From contig NZ_JBHFEI010000005.1 of assembly GCF_041928815.1 (NCBI RefSeq), positions 248,001 to 312,000 on the forward strand: a stretch of DNA of 64,000 bases. Reading direction: 5' to 3'. The stretch is from JBHFEI01 sp041928815 (lineage in GTDB: Bacteria; Pseudomonadota; Alphaproteobacteria; Rhizobiales; Rhizobiaceae). The number at the start of each line of letters is the position of its first letter. Within the stretch, counting starts at the first letter, position 1. Below the pieces are notes generated by a model, which made no database searches, had not been told where the DNA came from, and saw nothing but the letters and a program-made list of their open reading frames with translations. Shown here piece after piece: positions 52,484 to 60,285 of the stretch. Made by a program: the position numbers and the translations under genes.

Positions 52484-53712
52484 CCGTCGCGAAAGGCGGC
52501 ATGGACGAGGCGGACGGCCTCGGCGAGGTCGTCGAGGTCCATCGCCTCGTCGGGAGTGTGGCTGCCGTTCCAGTTGCGCAGGAACACCATGCCGGCCTGC
52601 CAGCCGGCGGCGGCGAAGGCGGCCGCGTCGTGCCCGCCGCCGGAGAGCATCCGGCGCGGCGGCATGCCGCCCGCCGCCCGTATGAGCCCGTCGATCAGCG
52701 CCGGCGACAGAGGCGCGGGCTCGCTGCGCGAGGCGGGCCCGAGGATGACGCGCACGCCGCGCGCGGCCTCGATCGCGCCGATCTCCCGCCTCAGGACACC
52801 GTCGAAGGCATCGAGCAGGGCCGCGTCGTCGCTGCGCAGGTCGAGGCAGAAATCGAGCCGGCCCGGCACCTTGGCGAAGGCGTGGTCGGGGCTTGCCGCA
52901 TCGACGCGGCCGACGGTCACGGCGAGATCGCCGCCCTCGTCGAGCACCCGTCCCCAGTGCCGGTCGAGCGCCGTGACGAGATCGGCGAGCGCGAAGACGG
53001 CGTCGGCGCGCAGATGACGGGGCGCGCCGCCGGAATGGGCCCAGACGCCGTCGATCCGGGCGGCGCGGTAGCGCAATCCCCCGCGTACGCCGGTGACGAG
53101 GGCGAAGGCCTCGCCGGCCGCCGCCAGCACCGGCCCCTGCTCGATGTGGAATTCGAGGAAGGTCGCGGGCGGCAGGCCGGAACCGGCCAGCACCGCCTCC
53201 GGATCGCCGCCCTCCTCGCGCAGGTGATCGGCGAGCGACCGGCCGCTGTCGGCGCGCGGCGCGGCAAGCTCGTCCGGCCGGAGCCGGCCGAGACCGGCGC
53301 GCGCACCGGCATAGGACACCGGAAACCAGACGCTCTCCTCCGCCCGCGTCGCCGTGACGACGAGATCGACCGGCGGCGGCTCCCCGCTTTCGACGAAGAG
53401 CGCGGCGAGCGCCATCGCGGCGGCGACGCCGGCGGCCCCGTCGAAGGCGCCGCCGGCCGGAACCGTGTCGAGATGCGAGCCGACATGCAGCGCCGGCGCA
53501 TCGCGGTCGCGCCCCTTCAGGCGGGCGAAGAGGTTGAGCGCGGCATCGCGGCCGACGTCGAGCCCGAGCCGCCCGGCGGCCTCGGCCACGACACCGTGCG
53601 CGGCGCTTTCGAGCGGGCTGTAGGAGGGGCGGGTGAAGCCGGGGCCGGGGGCGGAGATCGCGTTGATCCGCGCAAGCAGCCGTTCGAGCGTGTCGCGGAC
53701 GGGATCGGTCAT
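52450..53712 (-). CDS. M20 family N-carbamoyl-amino-acid hydrolase / allantoate amidohydrolase type
   Basis: 420-residue Zn/Mn-dependent M20 amidohydrolase. Metal ligands are visible as His80 and bridging Asp91 ('VGSHLDTVPAGGAFDGAAGV'), Glu126 ('TRAEESVWF'), His in 'EFHIEQGPVL' and His in 'SGGGHDAAAFA'. This set is shared by N-carbamoyl-L-amino acid hydrolases, beta-ureidopropionases and allantoate amidohydrolases, all hydrolysing a ureido group to ammonia, CO2 and an amine. In this context it may act on an N-carbamoyl amino acid. The start overlaps the stop of the upstream 2-hydroxyacid dehydrogenase gene (ATGA). Confidence 0.9.
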   Translation of the reverse strand: MTDPVRDTLERLLARINAISAPGPGFTRPSYSPLESAAHGVVAEAAGRLGLDVGRDAALNLFARLKGRDRDAPALHVGSHLDTVPAGGAFDGAAGVAAAMALAALFVESGEPPPVDLVVTATRAEESVWFPVSYAGARAGLGRLRPDELAAPRADSGRSLADHLREEGGDPEAVLAGSGLPPATFLEFHIEQGPVLAAAGEAFALVTGVRGGLRYRAARIDGVWAHSGGAPRHLRADAVFALADLVTALDRHWGRVLDEGGDLAVTVGRVDAASPDHAFAKVPGRLDFCLDLRSDDAALLDAFDGVLRREIGAIEAARGVRVILGPASRSEPAPLSPALIDGLIRAAGGMPPRRMLSGGGHDAAAFAAAGWQAGMVFLRNWNGSHTPDEAMDLDDLAEAVRLVHAAFRDGQIAAPRARPI

Positions 53713-54656
53713 GCGAGGCTCCAGTCCGGCAGGTTGAGTGCCGTCGCCGGCCGGGTGCCGGCAAGGGCGCAGAGCACGTTGCGGGCGCTGCCGATGGCGA
53801 CGCGGCGCAGCGCTTCGCCCGTTGCGCCGCCGAGATGCGGCGTGAAGATCACCCGGCCGGAGCGGGCGAGCGGCCCCTGCGGCGCGCCGTGGGAATAGAC
53901 GTCGAGGCCGGCGGCGGCGACGCGGCCGTCCGCGATCGCCTCGGCGAGGGCCGCCTCGTCGACGAGACCGGCGCGGGCGGTGTTGACGAGCAGGGCACCG
54001 GGCTTCACCCGCGCCAGCGCCGCCGGGCCGATCAGGCCGCGGGTCTCGGGCCGGAGCGGCGTGTGCAGCGAGACGAGGTCGGCCGCCGCCAGTCCTTCCT
54101 CCAGCGAGAGGGCGCGTTCGAAACCGCCGAGATCGGCAACGCGCGGCGAATGGACGAGCACGCGCATGCCGAACGCGGCAGCGAGCATCTGCCCGAGGCC
54201 GGCCCCCGTCGCGCCCCAGCCGACGATCAGCGCGGTCTTGCCCGAAAGCTCGACGGTCCCGGCCCGCTCACGGAAACCGTGCTCGCCGGCCCGCTCCGCC
54301 CGGTCGGCCGCCGGAATGAGCCGGGCGGCGGCGAGCGCCAGACCGAGCGCCATTTCCGAAACCGAGCGGGCATTGGCCCCCGGCGTGTTGCAGACGAGGA
54401 TGCCGCGCGCGCTGGCGGCCTCCTTGTCGACCGCGTCATGGCCGGCCCCGTGGACGACGACCACGCGCAGCCTGTCGGCGGCGGAAAAGGCGGCGGCGGA
54501 AAAGCCCGCGTCGCGCGTGATCGCGGCATCGCAGCCCGGCACGAGGCGCGCGACGGTGTCCATGTCGCTCGACGGACAGGAGACCGGCTCGACGCCGGCC
54601 TCGCGCAGAAGGGCTAGGCCGTCCGCATGGACCGGCTGGACGATCAGGCATTTCAT
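53709..54656 (-). CDS. D-isomer 2-hydroxyacid dehydrogenase (SerA-like)
   Basis: 315-residue NAD-dependent D-2-hydroxyacid dehydrogenase, distinct from the GhrA-like enzyme nearby. Coenzyme motif 'TALIVGWGATGAGLGQML' near residue 145 (usual Gly-Xaa-Gly replaced in part by Gly-Trp-Gly), catalytic Arg in 'LLVNTARAGLVDEAAL', Glu in 'AGLDVYSHG' region appears weak, and His in 'VIFTPHLGGAT'. 'VVVHGAGHDAVDKEAA' is the substrate-loop segment. It lies between pxpC and the carbamoylase in one minus-strand operon, 10 bases downstream of pxpC. Substrate unknown. Confidence 0.9.
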   Translation of the reverse strand: MKCLIVQPVHADGLALLREAGVEPVSCPSSDMDTVARLVPGCDAAITRDAGFSAAAFSAADRLRVVVVHGAGHDAVDKEAASARGILVCNTPGANARSVSEMALGLALAAARLIPAADRAERAGEHGFRERAGTVELSGKTALIVGWGATGAGLGQMLAAAFGMRVLVHSPRVADLGGFERALSLEEGLAAADLVSLHTPLRPETRGLIGPAALARVKPGALLVNTARAGLVDEAALAEAIADGRVAAAGLDVYSHGAPQGPLARSGRVIFTPHLGGATGEALRRVAIGSARNVLCALAGTRPATALNLPDWSLA

Positions 54657-54666
54657 CCGAGGCTCC

Positions 54667-55602
54667 TCATGACGCGGCGAGGCTGTCGATCGCGTCGGCC
54701 AGCGCCTTGCGTTCCGCCAGAAGAAGCGCCTCGCCCTCGGCCTGATCGATCGCGGCGAAGCGGAGCCTTGCACCGGTGACCATCTGCGCCAGGCGCGGCA
54801 GGTCGACCGAGGCGACCGTGGCGATCTTCGGATAGCCCCCGGTCGTCTGCCGGTCGGCCATCAGCACGATCGGGTTGCCGGAGCCGGGCACCTGGATCGA
54901 GCCCGCGAGCGTCGCGTCGGAGACGATGTCGTGCCCTTTCGCCGCGACGACCGGCGGCCCTTCGAGCACCGTGGCCATGCGGTCGCGGCGGGACGAGACG
55001 GCAAAGGCCTGGCGAAGGAAGACGGCCCAGCCGGCCGCGTCGAAATGATCCGCCTGGGGACCCGGGATCACCCGCACCGGCCCGCCGCTGCGGCGCCAGA
55101 TCGCCGTCAGGCGCCGCGCCGGCCCGGGCGCTCCCTCCCCGAGCGGCAGCACGTCGCCGCCCGCGAGCACGCGCCCGTCGAGGCCGCCGACGGCGGTGCG
55201 CAGATGCGTCGCGCGGGCGCCGAGCACCGGCGGCGTGTCGATGCCCCCGGAAACCGCGACATAGCCCCAGACCGCGCCGCGCATCGCGCCGATCGAGAGA
55301 ACCTCGCCCGGCGACAGCCGATGGCTCTCCCAGCCCGGCACGGCACGCCCGTCGATGCGGATGTCGACGGCACCCCCGGTCACGGCGACCAGCACCGGCC
55401 TGTCGACCGAGAGGCGTCCGCCGATGACGGCGAATTCGAGGGCGGCGGCCGCGGGGCCGTTGCCGACCAGCGCATTGGCGATCGCGAAGGCGGAGGCGTC
55501 CATCGGACCGGAGCGGGAGACGCCGGACCGCAGCAGGCCGAGCCGGCCGCGATCCTGCACCGTCATCATCAGCCCGGGCTGGAGGAGAGTGAGCGCCGTC
55601 AT
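54667..55602 (-). CDS. pxpC: 5-oxoprolinase subunit PxpC
   Basis: 311-residue AHS2/'biotin-dependent carboxyltransferase' family protein, the PxpC subunit of ATP-dependent 5-oxoprolinase. Key segments are 'TVQDRGRLGLLRSGVSRSG', 'ANALVGNGPAAAALEF', 'VIPGPQADHFDAAGW' and 'MADRQTTGGYPKIATV', all diagnostic. ATG 55602 is preferred over 55620 as family proteins begin 'MTALTLLQPG'. It heads the pxpC-dehydrogenase-carbamoylase operon, separate from pxpA and pxpB, about 4 kb away. Operator 3 lies about 175 bases upstream. Confidence 0.94.
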   Translation of the reverse strand: MTALTLLQPGLMMTVQDRGRLGLLRSGVSRSGPMDASAFAIANALVGNGPAAAALEFAVIGGRLSVDRPVLVAVTGGAVDIRIDGRAVPGWESHRLSPGEVLSIGAMRGAVWGYVAVSGGIDTPPVLGARATHLRTAVGGLDGRVLAGGDVLPLGEGAPGPARRLTAIWRRSGGPVRVIPGPQADHFDAAGWAVFLRQAFAVSSRRDRMATVLEGPPVVAAKGHDIVSDATLAGSIQVPGSGNPIVLMADRQTTGGYPKIATVASVDLPRLAQMVTGARLRFAAIDQAEGEALLLAERKALADAIDSLAAS

Positions 55603-55775
55603 TCCGGGCGTCCGGCGCAAGGTCGGCAGGAAAGGGAGGAAGCATCAGCGCGGGGCATGGCATTGTCCAGAGAAGGCATCGTCGCCTGAGCTTAACGTCG
55701 CAACCCCTCCCGCCCAAGCCTTGTCCGGCGTGCGGGCGTCACAAAAGACGGGACCCGGCCGTCTTCAGGCGATTT

Positions 55776-55789
55776 TCGGTATACCAGAT
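55776..55789. promoter_or_regulatory. GGTATACC operator 3 (upstream of pxpC operon)
   Basis: TCGGTATACCAGAT, identical over 14 bases to operator 1 at 43649-43662; core at 55778-55785. It lies in the gap between pxpC and a 53-codon small gene, both on the minus strand, so it most likely controls the pxpC operon. With operators 1 and 2 it marks all three promoter regions of the locus. Confidence 0.7.
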
Positions 55790-55851
55790 GTATCCCTGCA
55801 ACAGGCGTGGAAGGCCGCCTGGAGAGCGATGGGACGATCGGGACAAGGGCG

Positions 55852-56013
55852 TCAGTGGACGCTCGGCTGCGGAAGCGCGTCGCAGAGGATGCGATGGGCA
55901 TCCGTCAGCGCGCCGACGAGGATGTCGGTCAGCGCATCGGCGTCGTTTTCCTCGAGGTAGAGCGCCAGCAGGCTCTCGTGAAGGCCGGCCTGCGGCTCGA
56001 ATTCATTCGACAT
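55852..56013 (-). CDS. 53-residue acidic small protein
   Basis: A 53-codon frame encoding 'MSNEFEPQAGLHESLLALYL' and ending 'RILCDALPQPSVH'. About 45 of 53 codons end in G or C, the bias of genuine genes here, and the product is acidic and likely helical with two leucine-rich amphipathic stretches. A weak GAAGAG lies before the ATG. No family is recognised. It lies upstream of operator 3 and pxpC on the same strand, with the nearest gene on the other side being marR. Confidence 0.45.
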   Translation of the reverse strand: MSNEFEPQAGLHESLLALYLEENDADALTDILVGALTDAHRILCDALPQPSVH

Positions 56014-56332
56014 CTCTTCGTCCCGTCGCGGCCGGCTTGCATTCCGGCAGGATCCGCAGGCTAGGCGCGACGGCTTGCGCCGGGCTGGACGGCGCAGGGC
56101 GCAACGGGGCAGTCGGGCGGAACCGAGGGCAAGGACCCCGGCGCCGCCGATTCGGGATCGGGTACGGCATGGGGCAGGGCTTAAGGAGACCGGGCGCCGA
56201 GATCAAGCGCGCTCCGGACGCGGGAACGTCGGGCGGCCCGATTGTTTGCGCCTGTGTGGCGAAATCCGCTTGCGGCACGGCCGGCCGGGGCCTAAACCTC
56301 TGGAATTGCAGGAGCGAAAGGGCGGGCGCGGC
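56014..56332. other. 319-base intergenic region upstream of marR
   Basis: GC-rich, no frame with convincing codon bias. It presumably holds the marR promoter near 56240-56300 (TTGTTTGCG is the only -35-like stretch seen). I found no palindrome matching the repeat at 61651-61670 and no GGTATACC site. Confidence 0.5.
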
Positions 56333-56788
56333 GTGACGGAGCAAGCGGCGGGCGAGGAGCGCGACAGGACGAGGATCGAGGAGTACCGGCTCCTCGAGCA
56401 GGTCGGATACCATTTGCGCCTCGCCAACCAGCGCTATGTCGGCATCTTCACCAGCATGATCGGCGACCGGCTGACGACGACGCAATGGGCGGCGCTGATC
56501 AAGCTCTACGAGGTGCAGCCCTGTTCGCAGAACAAGCTCGGCCGCGAGATCGCGCTCGATGTCGCCACCATCAAGGGCGTGGTCGATCGCCTCGTGCTAC
56601 GCGGCTATGTGCGGGCCGAGCCCGACGAGACGGACGGGCGCCGCCGTGTCCTCTCCGTCACCCCCGAGGGCGTCGCGGCGATCCGCCGCAACCTCGGACC
56701 CGCTTTCGCCATCACCGAAAAGGCGCTGGAGCCGCTGACGCCGGCCGAGCAGATGATGCTCTACGAACTCTTGCAGAAGATCAGCTGA
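56333..56788 (+). CDS. MarR family transcriptional regulator
   Basis: 151-residue MarR winged-helix regulator: 'QVGYHLRLANQRYVGIFTSM' (dimer helix), recognition helix area 'NKLGREIALDVATIKGVVDRLV', wing 'GYVRAEPDETDGRRRVLSVTPEG' with the classical D-x-R-D/R-R motif, and a C-terminal dimerisation helix. It starts with GTG 56333 after AAAGGG; an in-frame TTG at 56306 is an alternative. It converges on and overlaps the livF-type gene by 8 bases, so it probably regulates that ABC operon in response to its substrate. Confidence 0.92.
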   Translation: MTEQAAGEERDRTRIEEYRLLEQVGYHLRLANQRYVGIFTSMIGDRLTTTQWAALIKLYEVQPCSQNKLGREIALDVATIKGVVDRLVLRGYVRAEPDETDGRRRVLSVTPEGVAAIRRNLGPAFAITEKALEPLTPAEQMMLYELLQKIS

Positions 56789-57479
56789 TCCCGACATAGC
56801 GCGACAGGAGCGACGGATCGGCGCCGAGCGCCGAGGCCGGAAGACTTGCCCGCGTCCGGCCGTTTTCAAGGAAGGTCACGCGGTCGGCGACGGACAGCAC
56901 CGCATCGACCCGCTGCTCGACGAGCAGGATCGCCTTTCCCCCGCCGCGCAGCGTTTCGATCGCTTGGCGGATCGTCGAAATCATCGACGGCATCAGCCCT
57001 TCGGTCGGCTCGTCGAGCAGGATCAGCGACGGTTCGAGGCAGAGCGCACGCGCCATGGCGAGCATCTGCTGCTCGCCGCCGGAGAGCGTGCCGGACACCT
57101 GGCCCAGCCGTTCGCCAAGCCTCGGAAAGAGGGCGAGCGCAGCCTCCAGCGCCGCCCGCGGCCGCCGCCGCGCCATCAGGCCGATCTCGAGGTTTTCCCG
57201 CACCGTCAGTTCGGAAAAGAGGCGGCGACCCTGCGGCACATAGCCGATGCCGAGGCGCGGCACCGCATGGGCCGGCAGCGCCGTCAATTCCTGCCCTTCG
57301 AACAGGATGCTGCCCGAGCGCGCCCGCATCAGCCCCATGACGGCGCGCAGCAGCGTCGTCTTGCCGGCGCCGTTGCGGCCGAGAAGGCAATGCACCTCGC
57401 CGGCCGCGACCGTCAGCGACACGTCCCTCAGCGTCGGGCTCGCGCCATGGTCGACGTCCAGTCCGGCAATGGTCAGCAT
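56781..57479 (-). CDS. livF: branched-chain/amide-type ABC transporter ATPase, LivF-like
   Basis: 232-residue ABC ATPase of the LivF class. Walker A is 'GRNGAGKTTLLRAVMGLM', the signature 'TLSGGEQQMLAMARALC', Walker B 'LILLDEPTEGLMPSM' and 'ILLVEQRVDAV' the switch region; 'GIGYVPQGRRLFSELTV' is diagnostic for LivF. ATG 57479 is preceded by a perfect GGAGG 6 bases away, better than the GTG at 57485. It is the last gene of the HAAT operon. Confidence 0.94.
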   Translation of the reverse strand: MLTIAGLDVDHGASPTLRDVSLTVAAGEVHCLLGRNGAGKTTLLRAVMGLMRARSGSILFEGQELTALPAHAVPRLGIGYVPQGRRLFSELTVRENLEIGLMARRRPRAALEAALALFPRLGERLGQVSGTLSGGEQQMLAMARALCLEPSLILLDEPTEGLMPSMISTIRQAIETLRGGGKAILLVEQRVDAVLSVADRVTFLENGRTRASLPASALGADPSLLSRYVGIS

Positions 57480-57481
57480 GG

Positions 57482-58225
57482 TCACCCTCCGAGATAGGCC
57501 GCCTGCACGGCGGCGTCGGCGCGGATCTCGGCCGGCGTGCCGCTGGCGAGAACCCGGCCGCCGTCGAGCACGGTGATGCGGTCGGCGAGCCGCATGACGA
57601 CCGGCATGTTGTGTTCGATGAGGAGCACGGTGGCATCGCGCGCGATTTCGCGGACGAGGACGCAGAAGGCCTCGATCTCGCCGTCGGCAAGCCCCTGGGT
57701 CGGCTCGTCGAGGATCAGGAGCCTCGGCTCGAGCGCGAGCCCCATCGCCACCTCGAGCAGGCGCTGGTGGCCATAGGACAGGGCGCCCGCCGGGGTGGCG
57801 GCGCGCTCCGACAGGCCGACGCGTGCCAGCGCCGCGCCCGCCCGCGCGGTGACCGTCGCCTCCGGCACACGGCCGAGAAGGCCGTTTTTCCGGGAAAGGG
57901 CGCTCTGCGCCGCAAGGGCTGCGTTCTCCAGGACGGTGAGGCGCGGATAGATGCTGGTGATCTGGAACGTATAGGCGATGCCCGCGGCGACGCGCCGGTG
58001 CGCCGGCTCGGTGGTGATGTCCCGGCCAAGGAAGGTGACGGTGCCGGCGTCGGGCGCGATGCGGCCCGACAGAAGCGAGACGAAGGTGGTCTTGCCGGCG
58101 CCGTTCGGGCCGATCAGGGCGCGGATCTCCCCTTGGGCAAGGTCGAAATCGACGGCGTCGACCGCCGTCAGCCCGCCGAAGCGGCGCGTCAGCCCGCGTG
58201 TCGACAGGAGTGTCACGGCAGCCAT
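57482..58225 (-). CDS. livG: branched-chain/amide-type ABC transporter ATPase, LivG-like
   Basis: 247-residue ABC ATPase of the LivG class: Walker A 'GPNGAGKTTFVSLLSG', signature 'ALSYGHQRLLEVAMGLAL' (LSYG rather than LSGG, typical of LivG), Walker B 'LLILDEPTQGLADGE' and 'LLIEHNMPVVM'. ATG 58225 (AAGG upstream) is preferred to GTG 58234. It overlaps the permease gene livM by 13 bases and is separated from livF by 2 bases. Confidence 0.94.
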   Translation of the reverse strand: MAAVTLLSTRGLTRRFGGLTAVDAVDFDLAQGEIRALIGPNGAGKTTFVSLLSGRIAPDAGTVTFLGRDITTEPAHRRVAAGIAYTFQITSIYPRLTVLENAALAAQSALSRKNGLLGRVPEATVTARAGAALARVGLSERAATPAGALSYGHQRLLEVAMGLALEPRLLILDEPTQGLADGEIEAFCVLVREIARDATVLLIEHNMPVVMRLADRITVLDGGRVLASGTPAEIRADAAVQAAYLGG

Positions 58226-59163
58226 GGCAGCCACCTTTCCCGGACCGTCCCGAGCAGGCCCTTCGGGAAGAAGAGGACGAGCGCGACCAGCACCACGCCG
58301 GTCACCAGGAGGTAGGCGCTGGTATGGGCGCTGATCAGGTCGACGAGGTAGAACATCACCAGCGTGCCGACAAGCGGACCCAGCACCGTGCCGGCCCCGC
58401 CGAGCAGCGTGTGCAGCAGCGCGTCGATCGAATAGGAGATCGCGGCGAAGGACGAGCCGACATAGGCAAAGAGGAGCGCGTAGGCGGCACCCGCCGTCGC
58501 CGAGATCGTGCCGGAGAGCACCAGCGCCCTGAGCTTCAGCCGGAACGTGTCGTAGCCGAGCATCAGCGTGCGCGGCTCGTTCTCGCGGATCGCCACCAGC
58601 GGCCGGCCGGAGGGTCCCTTCACGATGGCGAGCACCACCGCCATGGTCAGCGCGAGCAGCAGGAGCGCGAGATTGTAGCGCAGCGCCGGATCGGTGAGGT
58701 CGAAACGATGGCCGGCAAGCGTGAAGGCACGGGCGGCGGCGGGCATGACCAGCCCCTCGTCTCCCCGCGTGTAGTTGGTGAAGTAGAGCGTCGAGAGATA
58801 GGCGACCTGCGCGAACATCATGGTGACGATCATGAAGGCGACGCCGCTGGTGCGCAGCGCGACGAGGCCGATGACGAGCGACAGCGCGGCACCGGCGGCG
58901 ATGCCGGCGAGGAAGGCCGCCGGCACGCTCCAGCCGAGATGATAGGCCGAAAGCCCGGCGCCGTAGAGGCCGGCGGCGAAGAACATCGCATGGCCGAGGC
59001 TGAGCAGCCCGGTATAGCCGAACAGCAGGTTGTAGCCCATGGCGAAGGTGGCGAGCACCATGATCCGCGTCAGGGCGAGTTGGTGATAGGCCGGCAGCAC
59101 GAATTGCAGCGCGAAGAGCAGGAGAAGCACGCCGGCATGGAGGAGAAGGACCTTGAGCCTCAT
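58213..59163 (-). CDS. livM: branched-chain/amide-type ABC permease, LivM-like
   Basis: 316-residue permease with about eight to ten membrane helices. Conserved LivM segments are 'MGYNLLFGYTGLLSLGHAMFF', 'VALRTSGVAFMIVTMMFAQV' and the EAA-like loop 'LVAIRENEPRTLMLGYDTFRLK'. It begins with ATG 59163 overlapping the livH stop (ATGA). With LivH it forms the transmembrane core of the HAAT importer. Confidence 0.94.
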   Translation of the reverse strand: MRLKVLLLHAGVLLLLFALQFVLPAYHQLALTRIMVLATFAMGYNLLFGYTGLLSLGHAMFFAAGLYGAGLSAYHLGWSVPAAFLAGIAAGAALSLVIGLVALRTSGVAFMIVTMMFAQVAYLSTLYFTNYTRGDEGLVMPAAARAFTLAGHRFDLTDPALRYNLALLLLALTMAVVLAIVKGPSGRPLVAIRENEPRTLMLGYDTFRLKLRALVLSGTISATAGAAYALLFAYVGSSFAAISYSIDALLHTLLGGAGTVLGPLVGTLVMFYLVDLISAHTSAYLLVTGVVLVALVLFFPKGLLGTVRERWLPWLP

Positions 59164-60041
59164 CGCGCCTTCACTCCGAAGAGCCCCTCCGGCTTGAACA
59201 CCAGCACAAGGGCGACGGCGAGCGTCGAGATCATCTTGGCGAGCGTCGGCGAGAAGAACACCGAGACGATGCCGTCGGAAAGGCCGATGACGAGGGCCGC
59301 GATCACCGTGCCGCGGATGCTGCCGAGCCCGCCGATGATGACGACGATGAAGGAGAGCAGCAGCGGATCGAGCCCCATCAGGTAATGCGCCTGCCGGATC
59401 GGCACGATCAGCACGGCGGCGACGGCCGCCAGCATGGCGCCGGCGGCGAACACCCCGGCATAGACGCGGCCGACCGGGATGGCGAAGGCCTCCGCCGTCT
59501 CGCGGTCGAACTGGGTGGCGCGCATCAGGAGGCCGATGCGCGTGCGCGTCAGCACGAACCAGAACAGGCCGACAAGCGCGAAGGCGGCGGCGATGACGAA
59601 GAGATTGTAGCCGGAATAGCCGAACCAGGGGAGCTGGACGCGAAGGGAAAAGGGCGCCTGCACCGGGCGCGCATCCGGGCCGAACAGGATCAGCACGCTC
59701 TGCTGGAGGATATAGAGCATGCCGATGGTCGCGACGATGGTCGCTTCCGGATCGTAGTTCAGCCGGCGCAGGACCGCGCGCTCGGCAAGGAGGGCGAGGG
59801 CGCCGACGACGAGCGGCGCGACGAGGAGCGCGGCGGCGAAGCCGAGCGCCGGATGGCCGGGAAATTCCGCCGCCACGAACCAGGCGACGACGGCGCCGAG
59901 CATGTAGAATTCGCCATGGGCGACATTGACGACACGCATGACGCCGAAGACGAGGCTCAGGCCCAGCGCCGTCAGCATCAGCACGGCCGCCTGCACCAGC
60001 CCTTCCAGCGTGGCGAGGAGCAAGTATGGGCCGAAGGCCAC
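59160..60041 (-). CDS. livH: branched-chain/amide-type ABC permease, LivH-like
   Basis: 293-residue permease with roughly eight membrane helices: 'LMLTALGLSLVFGVMRVVNVAHGEFYMLGA' region (LivH hallmark, seen in parts as 'VNVAHGEFYMLGA'), 'MRATQFDRETAEAFAIPVGR' (cytoplasmic loop) and 'SFIVVIIGGLGSIRGTVIAAL'. The start is GTG 60041 with AGGAG 7 bases upstream. It is separated from the upstream binding-protein gene by 244 bases that contain a strong stem-loop. Confidence 0.94.
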   Translation of the reverse strand: MAFGPYLLLATLEGLVQAAVLMLTALGLSLVFGVMRVVNVAHGEFYMLGAVVAWFVAAEFPGHPALGFAAALLVAPLVVGALALLAERAVLRRLNYDPEATIVATIGMLYILQQSVLILFGPDARPVQAPFSLRVQLPWFGYSGYNLFVIAAAFALVGLFWFVLTRTRIGLLMRATQFDRETAEAFAIPVGRVYAGVFAAGAMLAAVAAVLIVPIRQAHYLMGLDPLLLSFIVVIIGGLGSIRGTVIAALVIGLSDGIVSVFFSPTLAKMISTLAVALVLVFKPEGLFGVKAR

Positions 60042-60248
60042 GTCCGGTCTCCTGTGGCAATGTGCCCGGCGGGCGGTTGAAGCGAGCGCATATCAGGCCG
60101 GCGCAGGGTCGCCCCGGCGGACAGCGCCCTCGGAAACGAGAAGGTAGGGCACATCCGGCGAAAATGAAATCGCCGGCGCCGGCGGATCGCGGCGCCGTGA
60201 CGGCGCGTCGGACGGTTTCGCCCGTGCCCGACAGCGCGCGTCTCCGGC

Positions 60249-60275
60249 TCCGGCCGGAGCGGCATCCCGGCCGGA
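60249..60275 (-). terminator. stem-loop after the HAAT binding-protein gene
   Basis: TCCGGCCGG (60249-60257) and CCGGCCGGA (60267-60275) form a perfect 9-bp stem, 10 bases beyond the binding-protein stop in the minus direction. It has no U-tract, so it likely stabilises the upstream mRNA and attenuates transcription into livH. The second ABC operon has an equivalent hairpin at 47682-47707. Confidence 0.6.
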
Positions 60276-60285
60276 ACGCCCTCCG

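Noticed and set aside
55807..56064. 85-codon plus-strand frame upstream of marR
   Set aside because: Antisense to the 53-codon gene, whose third-position bias is stronger; no ribosome site.
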